From: Methylosinus sporium | GTDB lineage: Bacteria > Pseudomonadota > Alphaproteobacteria > Rhizobiales > Beijerinckiaceae | Assembly (NCBI RefSeq): GCF_003113265.1 | Contig: NZ_PUIV01000027.1 | Coordinates: 1-52,145, forward strand | DNA: 52,145 nucleotides | Reading direction: 5' to 3' | Part shown: in pieces, positions 32,420-39,238 of the stretch | Layout: the number at the start of each line of letters is the position of its first letter | How positions within the stretch are numbered: position 1 is the stretch's first letter | Program-made: the position numbers and the translations under genes | Notes under the pieces: model-generated | Told to the model about the DNA's origin: nothing | What the model saw: the letters and a program-made list of their open reading frames with translations, nothing else | Database searches by the model: none

Positions 32420-33248
32420 GGCAATAACCCTCTCAAATTTTTTATGAAGGTGCTCAATCCATCCATTGCGGCCGGTGTCGACGCACCCAGTCGGGATATT
32501 CCTCGACGAGCTCCGCGATGCGTTTCGGATCTTCCTCGGCCCAGCGCAGAAAAGGCCCCATCTGCTCTTCGGCTGTCCAGGGAATGTCGGAGGCGACTAA
32601 ACGATCGTAGGTCGCATAGCGAAACTTCTCCTTTTCGAAACGGTCGTGGAGCTCGCCAGAGATGAAAATGTAACTAGGCAGCGCGAAGAGCTGCCACCAT
32701 ATGTGCCGGCCCGCGATTTCTCTGAGGCTCATAATTCCCCCGCGATTGAATGGCGCATACGGCTTTCCCGATACTGTTTCGCTCCAGCTCGCTTCGGACG
32801 AGCCTATGAACGCGTTGAAGCGATGACCTGGAAGCAGAAGGAAGTATTCTTCCGCGTAAGGTGCTCCATCCTTGTCCAGCAGATGGACGGGGTAAAAGAC
32901 ATGGACGCCCTTTTCAAACTCCTCGATCACATCCATCACCCGGCGGCTTACGCAAATGAAACCGATGATCGGGAGAATGTCGCAAAGCTTCTTTGTGTCT
33001 TGCTGCTTCGCATAGACGTTGCTTTTCAGCGGAGCCGCGGAAGGGGTCAGGCGCTTGTAGCCCTTGAAAAGCTTCTCTTTTTCTTCATTCTCGACGAAAT
33101 CGAACCTCGGCCTTCGAACCGTGCCCATATCCGCCTGAAACAAATACACTGCGGGCGTCGCCTCCGTTTTCTTTCGAACCGCCGCCATCACAGCCCCCTC
33201 TTGCCGAAGACCTTTCGGGAGCCGGATGCAGGAGCGCCCGACTGGCGA
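32382..33248 (-). repeat. tandem duplication, second unit
   Basis: The second direct copy, 867 bp, contains the distal immunity gene. Non-coding edges match better than parts of the genes: the sequence around the toxin-start remnant and the KVFGKRGL tail is almost unchanged, while blocks inside the immunity genes differ. That favours selection or gene conversion acting on the coding parts. Confidence 0.85.
32454..33188 (-). CDS. Imm11/DUF1629-like immunity protein, distal copy
   Basis: A 244-residue paralogue of the protein at 31584-32321. Both start MAAVRKKTEATPAVYLFQAD and share the KLCDILP-IGFICVSRRV core, the EEYFLLLPGHRFNAFI segment and the RRHRPQWM-type end (RQHRPQWM in the other copy). 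Differences are clustered, mainly at residues about 21-60, 130-150 and 175-215, with unchanged blocks between them. Its ATG overlaps the stop of the DUF4261-like gene by one base (TGATG), suggesting translational coupling. It could protect against the present toxin, or against a related toxin tip carried earlier at this locus. Confidence 0.65.
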   Translation of the reverse strand: MAAVRKKTEATPAVYLFQADMGTVRRPRFDFVENEEKEKLFKGYKRLTPSAAPLKSNVYAKQQDTKKLCDILPIIGFICVSRRVMDVIEEFEKGVHVFYPVHLLDKDGAPYAEEYFLLLPGHRFNAFIGSSEASWSETVSGKPYAPFNRGGIMSLREIAGRHIWWQLFALPSYIFISGELHDRFEKEKFRYATYDRLVASDIPWTAEEQMGPFLRWAEEDPKRIAELVEEYPDWVRRHRPQWMD

Positions 33249-34216
33249 AAGGTTGCGGGTGGCGCATGATCGTCGAGACGCTCGAGCGTCAATTCGATGA
33301 TCGGAAGCCCCGGCCTTCTGCCTTGCGGCGCGAGGCGCGCGCGTATTTTTTCTTCCTTCGTCACCCCGACCGTGTCGTCATCCTCGATGACCGGGCCGTT
33401 CAGGATGAGATATTGAAAAAGCCCGACCAGACGCCGCGCGATCTCATAAGGCTGCAGAGCCGCCGGTTGGAATTCGAGCTCTCGACCAATGAACGGCTGG
33501 AGCCCATAGCTCGCGGCTCCGATCCGCTTCTGTCCGCCACCGTCGTCGGGCGCCGAGAAAAACGCGATCGACGTCCAGAAGGGGACCGGCGGCTCGAGAT
33601 CGGCCAGCGCCACGGCGAGCGGCATGAAGTCCGCCCGCTTCATGACAACGCGTCCTTCACTGGACACCAAGGCGGGAGCCTCGAGCAGATCCGCCAGCGC
33701 CCCGGCCACCAATGTCACCGCGGCGGCGCCGTTGAGCGCCGCCAAATGCTCTCGAGGGTCTCCGATGAGAGCGACGATGGCGTGGGCATGGCATTCCATC
33801 ATGGTCTGGCGGGCTTCGGGCCAGACAATGTCGAGGGCGAGGGCCTCCTCACAGGCATCGAGCGGCAGTGGACGTTCAACGAACATCACCGCTACCGCAA
33901 TGTCATCGAGCAAGAGAACGAAAGGCTTCTCTTCTATTGCGGAGCCGTCTTCCGCCGCCCGGATCGAGAAGCATTTCTCCGTAAAGAGTTCGCGATACCG
34001 CGTCATAACCTGCGCCGCCGACGCTCTCGACCGCCCCTCCAACGCGAGATAGGTGATGAAATGGCTCATCGCGGTCTGGGCCTCGTCGCTTTCTTCATCA
34101 ATTCGACATCGTCCGATGGCGGCGCCGTGCGTCGAGACATCGCTCGGAGCGTCGCTTTTTAGATCTGCATTTTTTCGCGCATGAGCGTGTCCGACGGTCT
34201 CGATATTTCGCGCCAT
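33188..34216 (-). CDS. DUF4261-like protein of the toxin operon
   Basis: A 342-residue soluble protein. The first 45 residues look disordered. The body starts around HFITYLALEGRSRASAAQ and contains KPFVLLLDDIAVAVMFVERPLP, a WPEARQTMMECHAHAIVALIGD segment, and KRADFMPLAVALADLEPPVP. This order recalls the DUF4261 family, whose biochemical role is unknown and which is found near secreted toxin loci. It starts three bases after the acyltransferase stop and its own stop overlaps the immunity gene start, so it belongs to the operon. It could be an adaptor, chaperone or accessory immunity factor. The family call is moderately sure; the function is open. Confidence 0.55.
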   Translation of the reverse strand: MARNIETVGHAHARKNADLKSDAPSDVSTHGAAIGRCRIDEESDEAQTAMSHFITYLALEGRSRASAAQVMTRYRELFTEKCFSIRAAEDGSAIEEKPFVLLLDDIAVAVMFVERPLPLDACEEALALDIVWPEARQTMMECHAHAIVALIGDPREHLAALNGAAAVTLVAGALADLLEAPALVSSEGRVVMKRADFMPLAVALADLEPPVPFWTSIAFFSAPDDGGGQKRIGAASYGLQPFIGRELEFQPAALQPYEIARRLVGLFQYLILNGPVIEDDDTVGVTKEEKIRARLAPQGRRPGLPIIELTLERLDDHAPPATFRQSGAPASGSRKVFGKRGL

Positions 34217-34219
34217 GCA

Positions 34220-34804
34220 TCATGCGCCTCTTCCGCCTTCACCTCTTCCGCCGCTGGCGGACGCAGCCGCCATCCGCTCGAGCATGTCCTTATCGACCAT
34301 GCGCGCCGCCATCGGATGAATGCGCAACTCGCCCCCCTTCACCACCTGCCGGAAATTCGCCACCACCAAAGACGCGAGCTTTTGCGTCGGCGCGATCACG
34401 TCGAGGAGCCAATGCTTGTCGCCGCTGGCCCATTCCTGCGCCTTCAGGCGCAGCGGAAACACGCCGGTCTTGATCTGCTCCCTGATCTTGGCGTCGACCT
34501 CCTCCGACACGCTCGCCCAGATCGCGACGCCCGCAGCGGCGGCCGTGGGCTCGCCGTCCTTTTCCGTCGCCATGGCGATCGCGACTCGCCCGGCGAGCAG
34601 CGGCTCCAGCGCCAGCGACTGCAAATCGGCGAGCGAATGATGCCGGTAGCGCGGAGTCGCCGCCATCGCCAGCACGACCCGTCCGAGGCTCCCGTAGACA
34701 TGCTCGCGAAAGGCGGCGATCTGGCGCTTCTGCTCGTCGGAGAGCGGCGGCGCGGGCGGCGGCAGCCGCTGTCCATCTCCGTTTTTGAAAAGACTCGGCT
34801 CCAT
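34220..34804 (-). CDS. HlyC-type toxin-activating lysine-acyltransferase
   Basis: 194 residues, slightly longer than HlyC (about 170) through a proline-rich N-terminus and a Gly/Arg-rich tail. Residues 40-70 (LGRVVLAMAATPRYRHHSLADL) carry the family's conserved His region (H55 or H56). VAIWASVSEEVD follows at about 93-104, and EWASGDKHWLLDVIAP at 124-139 is the most diagnostic signature. These enzymes move a fatty acyl chain from acyl-ACP to internal lysines of an RTX protoxin in the cytoplasm. This is the first gene of the operon that ends in the giant RTX gene, so that protein is the natural substrate. The start is supported by AAGGTGAG six bases upstream. Which lysine is modified cannot be seen. 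Confidence 0.8.
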   Translation of the reverse strand: MEPSLFKNGDGQRLPPPAPPLSDEQKRQIAAFREHVYGSLGRVVLAMAATPRYRHHSLADLQSLALEPLLAGRVAIAMATEKDGEPTAAAAGVAIWASVSEEVDAKIREQIKTGVFPLRLKAQEWASGDKHWLLDVIAPTQKLASLVVANFRQVVKGGELRIHPMAARMVDKDMLERMAAASASGGRGEGGRGA

Positions 34805-34874
34805 AATCGCTCACCTTGGAAAAAATTGCCGCGCGACGCCGACTCGCCGAGGCGAGCCCTACTCAGGGTGCATT

Positions 34875-34902
34875 GTTATCAAGAGAGCAACAGCCCTTTC
34901 AA
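34875..34902 (-). promoter_or_regulatory. candidate sigma70-like promoter of the toxin operon
   Basis: On the minus strand TTGAAA (34902-34897) is followed after 16 bases by GATAAC (34880-34875), about 70 bases before the acyltransferase ATG. The match is 5/6 and 4/6 to the consensus. The remainder of the gene-free stretch 34805-35229 holds no coding frame I can support, only this candidate and the inverted repeat at 35110-35162. Confidence 0.3.
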
Positions 34903-35109
34903 GCGCCCGCGACGCGAAGAGGCCGCCGGCCGCCGGCTCGACGCGCATTCCCTTTTGTCGGACATGGGCTTAGCCATAAGATTTTTTTTGCAGGGTCCGC
35001 GTCCCCTGCGCGTTGTTCGAGAGGTCATCTCCAAGTTTGTGATTTTTTACGCTGACAACAAGCTCGGACCTCGGGTCGTGTCCCCTCCGATGGTGTAGCA
35101 GCTCGGGAG

Positions 35110-35162
35110 CAAGCCGCTCGCGAAGCGCGCTTTTCATAGCGCCGTAGCGAGCGAGCGGCTTG
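35110..35162. repeat. 12-bp perfect inverted repeat before the IS256-family fragment
   Basis: CAAGCCGCTCGC at 35110-35121 is the exact reverse complement of GCGAGCGGCTTG at 35151-35162, with a 29-base loop. It lies 68 bases before the IS256-type start codon and may belong to the left end of that element or be a terminator-like stem. The true IS256 terminal repeat cannot be fixed because the other end is missing. Confidence 0.45.
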
Positions 35163-35229
35163 CGACGGTCATCGGCGATTCTCCGGTTAGGTCGGTTTGC
35201 GAATCTCAACGCAACCGAGGTACCCACCG

Positions 35230-35397
35230 ATGACCGACGAGATGATGAGCCTGCGGGCGCTTCTGGAAAAGTCCCCCGACGCCGATTTCCTTCGCGAGAT
35301 GATCGGTTTCGCCGCCGAGCGGCTGATGGAGCTGGAGGTCGGCGCGAAGATCGGCGCCGCGCTCGGCGAGCGCTCGCCCGACCAGTTGGCCCAGCGC
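35230..35397 (+). pseudogene. IS256-family transposase, N-terminal fragment
   Basis: The frame begins MTDEMMSLRALLEK and continues through FLREMIGFAAERLMELEVG and GERSPDQLAQR, the standard opening of IS256-family (mutator-type) transposases of alphaproteobacteria. After 56 codons it runs straight into the terminal repeat of an IS6-family element at 35398. The rest of the gene is not found on the other side of that element. The catalytic DDE part is gone, so it is a dead remnant left by IS6-mediated insertion and deletion. Confidence 0.8.
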
Positions 35398-36206
35398 GGT
35401 GATGTCAGATTAACTCGAGAAGGGTGCAAATGTCGCGCGACGGTCAAATTTTAGGCGACGGTCAGCGTGACGGATTTCCACTCCGCCATCGCCGGGAGGC
35501 GATGCAGATGAGTAGCGATTGCGGAGCGATGTGAACGCGGTGGAACGAAGAGATTGCGGACGGCGGAAAAGGTTTCGACGAATCTTTGAAGCCCACTCCA
35601 TGAACGAAAACCTTACATCGCTCGCTCGCGCTTTCGGATGGGAACATGCGAGTTTTCCGCGCGATTGTTGAGACCCTTGTGTTGGCGATGCTCCACTTTC
35701 GGCATGATCTCGCGCCGGGCGGCGCCGTAGGAGCCGAGTTTGTCGGTGATCATGCGCTTGGGAGGACAGCCTTGTTTGCGCAAAAGCCGCTCCAACAATC
35801 GCTTGGCAGCTCGTGTGTCGCGGCGGATCTGGACGATTTCGTCGAGCACATATCCGTCTTGATCGACAGCGCGCCAGAGATAGCGCTTTTCACCATTGAT
35901 CGTGATGACGACTTCGTCGAGATGCCAAATGTCTTGTCGGCTCGGCTTCTTTCGCTTCAAGCGCCGGACATAATCCGGTCCGAATTTTTTAGCCCAGACG
36001 CGAACCGTCTCATAGGAAACCAGGACCCCGCGTTCGAGCAGCAATTCCTCGACCAGTCGTAGGCTCAGTGGAAATCGAAAATACAGCCACACCGCGTGGG
36101 CGATGATCTGCGGCGGAAAGCGGTGACGCTTATAGCTGATCGGCGGCTCGGTCATCCGATCCGTATCACCCGGAATTGCCTACGCCAACGTTAACCTGAC
36201 ATCGCC
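35398..36206 (-). mobile_element. IS6-family insertion sequence, 809 bp, inactive transposase
   Basis: The ends are GGTGATGTCAGATTAAC (35398-35414) and, in reverse complement, GGCGATGTCAGGTTAAC (36190-36206), differing at two of 17 bases. The length is normal for IS6. The flanking bases do not form a target duplication, as expected for the family's cointegrate and deletion products. It is inserted in an IS256-type gene and resembles the end at 1-109. Confidence 0.85.
35451..36155 (-). pseudogene. IS6-family transposase interrupted by one in-frame TAA
   Basis: The frame from ATG 36155 runs 180 codons, meets TAA at 35615-35613, and continues in the same frame for 53 further sense codons to TAA at 35453-35451. 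The first part holds the DDE residues: D in WHLDEV, D in ITDKLGSYG and E in NNRAENSH. The part after the stop reads GFRSWSGLQRFV and AVRNLFVPP, the usual IS6 C-terminal tail. The stop stands right after RERAM, where the family has Gln, so a single CAA to TAA change explains it. No frameshift is needed. Readthrough or suppression is possible but unlikely. Confidence 0.85.
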
Positions 36207-36346
36207 CGAACCTGATCGCGTGCCCATTCCCTCAATTTGCACTGCAACCCTTTCGCGGACGATCTCACATAAACTCGATTCCGGCGCGTTGAGGCCGATC
36301 AAATGCCTTTGTCACGGGGCTGTCAGCATATCTGATCGCCTTTTCG

Positions 36347-37267
36347 TTACTTCGGTCCGGTCAGCATCTTGTGAAGGTCGCCCGCGAATCTGTCGAACCG
36401 CGCCGAACCATTGCGGATCGCGAGCACCAGGCGAATGTTCGGCACGGTGGGGAGCCCAACGTCTTTGGACATGATCGCATGATCGGGGCCGACCGCGCTC
36501 TTCGGGAGTATTCCCACTCCCAACCTCGCGCTGATGGCCGAGCGGACATTTTCGTAGGATGCGCTTGAATAGGCGATCGAATATTTAACGCCCGTCGTCT
36601 CCAGGGACTGAATCGCCGCGCGCCGATAGGCGCAGCCGTCTGGAAAGGTGACGAGCGGTAGCGCACAGCTCGGATCAAAACGAAATCTCTCGCGGGCGAC
36701 CCAGAGCAGCGGCTCCTCACGAATGACCCGCATATTGCACTCGCAGCCAACGCGGTTGTCCTCCGCCATGTCCTTGTAGAGAACGATATCCAGCGCGCCT
36801 CTGGAAAATTGTTCTTTCAATTGCTCCGACAGGCCGGAAACGACTTCGACGCGCAGATTGGAATTGCTCTCGAGGGAGCGTGCGGCGAGGGAGTTCAAAT
36901 GCTCGACCTCGAAGTCGTCCAAGACACCCAGCGCGATCCGGTCAGATGCATCCGGCTGTCTCATGATCCCTACCGTGTCGTTGAGCTTCACCAGAATCTC
37001 ACGCGCCGGTCCAATGAAGCGATGGCCATCCTCGGTTAGCCCCGCGAAGTGGCCACGATCACGCACGACGAGCACGCATCGAAGAATGTCCTCCAACCTT
37101 TTGAGGCCCTGCGTGATCGCAGATTGTGAGCGCGCGAGTTCGTTGCCGGCACGCTGAAAACCGCCATGGTCGCTGACCGCCACGAATGCTCGAAGATGCT
37201 CGAGCGTGATCCTACGATCTCCCATGATCGCATCCGATCGCGCGCGGTCGTTCTGCAAATCGCTCAT
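36347..37267 (-). CDS. LysR-family transcriptional regulator (divergent from exporter operon)
   Basis: 306 residues from ATG 37267, which has GAGG five bases upstream; an earlier ATG at 37294 is less well placed. The N-terminal winged helix includes HLRAFVAVSDHGGFQRAGNE, then RSQSAITQGLKRLED, the normal LysR helix-turn-helix. The rest is the two-lobed ligand-binding domain with IALGVLDDFEVEHL and GVGILPKSAVG. It is divergently placed against the EamA/SAM-enzyme/PLP-enzyme operon, 121 bases away, so it very likely controls that operon in response to its product or precursor. Positions 36207-36346 contain nothing I recognise. Confidence 0.85.
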   Translation of the reverse strand: MSDLQNDRARSDAIMGDRRITLEHLRAFVAVSDHGGFQRAGNELARSQSAITQGLKRLEDILRCVLVVRDRGHFAGLTEDGHRFIGPAREILVKLNDTVGIMRQPDASDRIALGVLDDFEVEHLNSLAARSLESNSNLRVEVVSGLSEQLKEQFSRGALDIVLYKDMAEDNRVGCECNMRVIREEPLLWVARERFRFDPSCALPLVTFPDGCAYRRAAIQSLETTGVKYSIAYSSASYENVRSAISARLGVGILPKSAVGPDHAIMSKDVGLPTVPNIRLVLAIRNGSARFDRFAGDLHKMLTGPK

Positions 37268-37323
37268 GCTCGCCTCATATGCTGTCGATGACAAGGCATA
37301 TTAGGCGCACTTATATCGCCCGC

Positions 37324-37336
37324 AAATTACTAATTT
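37324..37336. promoter_or_regulatory. AAATTACTAATTT palindrome in the divergent promoter region
   Basis: A perfect 13-bp palindrome (AAATTA-C-TAATTT) lies between the LysR gene and the exporter operon, 52 bases before the exporter ATG. GCAAAT occurs on both sides as a direct repeat (37341-37346 and, one base offset, CGCAAAT at 37321-37327). A weak -10-like CATAGT sits at about 37359-37364. It is a good candidate LysR operator, since LysR sites are short AT-rich dyads close to a divergent promoter. Confidence 0.4.
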
Positions 37337-37388
37337 TACTGCAAATGCCCATTCCCCCATAGTTCTTCACAACCTCGCGAGGCTCGTG

Positions 37389-38255
37389 ATGTTGCGGACT
37401 TCTCTCTCTGTTTTAGTAATCGTCTTCAGCGCCATTTGGAGTTCAGCTTTCGTAGTCGGAAAGATAGCTCTCCGCGATTACGATCCTTTCACGGTGCTGG
37501 TCGTCCGCTTCATGATCGCGTCGCTCCTTCTCGGCGTGCTCGTCGTCGCCACGCGACCGAAGCCGAATAGGAACGCTGTCGAGACAGGCGTTCTGCTCGG
37601 CCTGTTGAACAACTGTGCATATCTTGGTCTGACGTTCTATTCGCTGAACTATATCTCGCCCGTTCTAGTCGTCGTCATCGTCAGCTGCGCACCATTTTTC
37701 ACTCTGCTGCTGTCTTGGCTTTTCGAGAGCGAAGCGATGTCGCTTCGACAGGCCGCGGGCATAGCGCTCGGTTTTTCGGGCGTAATCCTCGCCACCGGCA
37801 TCGATTTCGGGGCGATCGCGAGTCTCACGGGCATTGCTCTCGCCATTTTGGGAACCGCCTCGTTCTCATTGGCGACGGTGCTGTTCCACGCGCGAGCACA
37901 GCACTATCCGATCGATCAGTTGAATCTCTGGCAGTCCATGACCGGTGCCGTTGTCCTGTTGCCTATCGCCTATTTCTTTGGAAGACCTTTGATTGCGCCG
38001 ACGACCGAGAGTGCTGCGGCCATTCTCTATCTCGTGATCGTGGTGACGATCGGCGGCATGGGACTGTGGCTACTGCTCATAAGACTGACCGGTGCCGCCA
38101 CGGCGTCCTCCTACCACCTCCTCAATCCATTTTTCGGCGTCGTTCTATCCGCTCTCGTGCTCAAGACGCCGTTACGCATTCTCGATTTTTCCGGCGCTGC
38201 GATCGTCGCGAGCGGCTTGGCTCTGGTTATTTCAGCCCCACGAAAGAAGGAGTAA
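37389..38255 (+). CDS. EamA/DMT-superfamily exporter
   Basis: 288 residues, almost wholly hydrophobic, with about ten predicted membrane segments in two similar halves, the normal EamA layout. The opening SVLVIVFSAIWSSAFVVGK and RFMIASLLLG, and a second-half FSLATVLFHARAQ and LLNPFFGVVLSALVL, match drug/metabolite transporters that export amino acids or related small molecules. ATG 37389 has GAGG six bases upstream. The stop is four bases before the SAM-enzyme start, so the genes are cotranscribed. It probably exports the product of the two enzymes that follow. Confidence 0.85.
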   Translation: MLRTSLSVLVIVFSAIWSSAFVVGKIALRDYDPFTVLVVRFMIASLLLGVLVVATRPKPNRNAVETGVLLGLLNNCAYLGLTFYSLNYISPVLVVVIVSCAPFFTLLLSWLFESEAMSLRQAAGIALGFSGVILATGIDFGAIASLTGIALAILGTASFSLATVLFHARAQHYPIDQLNLWQSMTGAVVLLPIAYFFGRPLIAPTTESAAAILYLVIVVTIGGMGLWLLLIRLTGAATASSYHLLNPFFGVVLSALVLKTPLRILDFSGAAIVASGLALVISAPRKKE

Positions 38256-38259
38256 TACG

Positions 38260-39231
38260 ATGACCATTACCGCAATAGACACTCGTATCAGTGTTTCACC
38301 GACCGATTTCTTCGAGCTGCCGACCGTGCTGCGCATACGTGACTCGCTCGAGATCGGCCTGACCGATCGCTCCTATCTCCCCAAGTCGAACGATCTTCGC
38401 AGCGACTGGGTCGCCAGCGTTGCGACGCCGGCATTCAAAGCCCTTGCTCAAACGGGCGCCTCCGTCCCGCGCTTCTGCACGATCGGCACGGGAGCCGGGT
38501 TGGACGCCCTCGCCGCAATAGAGATACTCAAATCCGATACGGTTGCTTTCACCGATCTTCATCAGGACGTCGTCGATCGCGCGCGCCACAACATTCTCGA
38601 CAATCTGCGCCCCGATGTTCGGGTCGAACTCATCTCCGGGGCAGGGGACATTCTCGCGCCTCTCGCCGGCGAGGCCGACAATTTCGACGTCATCTACGAG
38701 AATCTTCCGAACATCCCCCTGTCCGAGGCGGGGGACATCCGAGATGGACAAACCAGCTCGACCTTCATCACGAAGCGTTCGGAGGCTATTCCGAAGTTCG
38801 CGGAACAATATCTCATTACGCTGCACTATCTCGCGCTTGAGCAAGCTCGTCCGATGTTGCGCTCTGGCGGGCGCGTACTGTCTTCCATCGGCGGCCGCGT
38901 TCCGCTCCGGCAAATCTTGAATCTCGCAGAGCATACAGGTTACCACGGCAACATCCTCACCTACACATGGAAGCGACAGTCGGAACCGGAAGAGGTGATC
39001 GGAGGCTACGCCGCATGGGAGGTGCGCGGACACGGCCCGTTCCATTTCTATCCGGCGAGCATTCTCGCAGAGACCTTCGAGGGCATGTCGGTCCATGCAG
39101 CCGGAGCACAGGCGCTCGCGATCGAGGCCGCTCTCTCCAGCCACGAGATCACGGCGACTGAAGCCCTGATCCAATTGCGCGCCGGCCAGGATATCGGCCA
39201 CACCGTCGGCATTCTCGAATCGGTCAAGTGA
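38260..39231 (+). CDS. class I SAM-dependent methyltransferase-like enzyme
   Basis: 323 residues; start with AAGGAG ten bases upstream. The Rossmann SAM-binding motif is FCTIGTGAGLDAL (72-84), the acidic end of strand 2 is FTDLHQDVV (D99), and motif IV is YENLPNIP (146-153). The last resembles the NPPY-type motif of N-methylating enzymes. An extra N-terminal region of about 65 residues and a C-terminal helical part flank the core. The gene sits between an exporter and a cysteine synthase-family enzyme. It may methylate an amino-acid product, but SAM-fold enzymes can also transfer the aminocarboxypropyl group or cyclise SAM, and the sequence alone does not decide. Confidence 0.75.
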   Translation: MTITAIDTRISVSPTDFFELPTVLRIRDSLEIGLTDRSYLPKSNDLRSDWVASVATPAFKALAQTGASVPRFCTIGTGAGLDALAAIEILKSDTVAFTDLHQDVVDRARHNILDNLRPDVRVELISGAGDILAPLAGEADNFDVIYENLPNIPLSEAGDIRDGQTSSTFITKRSEAIPKFAEQYLITLHYLALEQARPMLRSGGRVLSSIGGRVPLRQILNLAEHTGYHGNILTYTWKRQSEPEEVIGGYAAWEVRGHGPFHFYPASILAETFEGMSVHAAGAQALAIEAALSSHEITATEALIQLRAGQDIGHTVGILESVK

Positions 39232-39238
39232 GGACTCC

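Noticed and set aside
1-36206. Simple composite transposon bounded by identical IS6 copies
   Set aside because: The two ends are related but differ between terminal repeat and start codon. The right copy is inactive and the left one is not fully visible. I keep only the weaker statement that the locus is framed by IS6-type ends.
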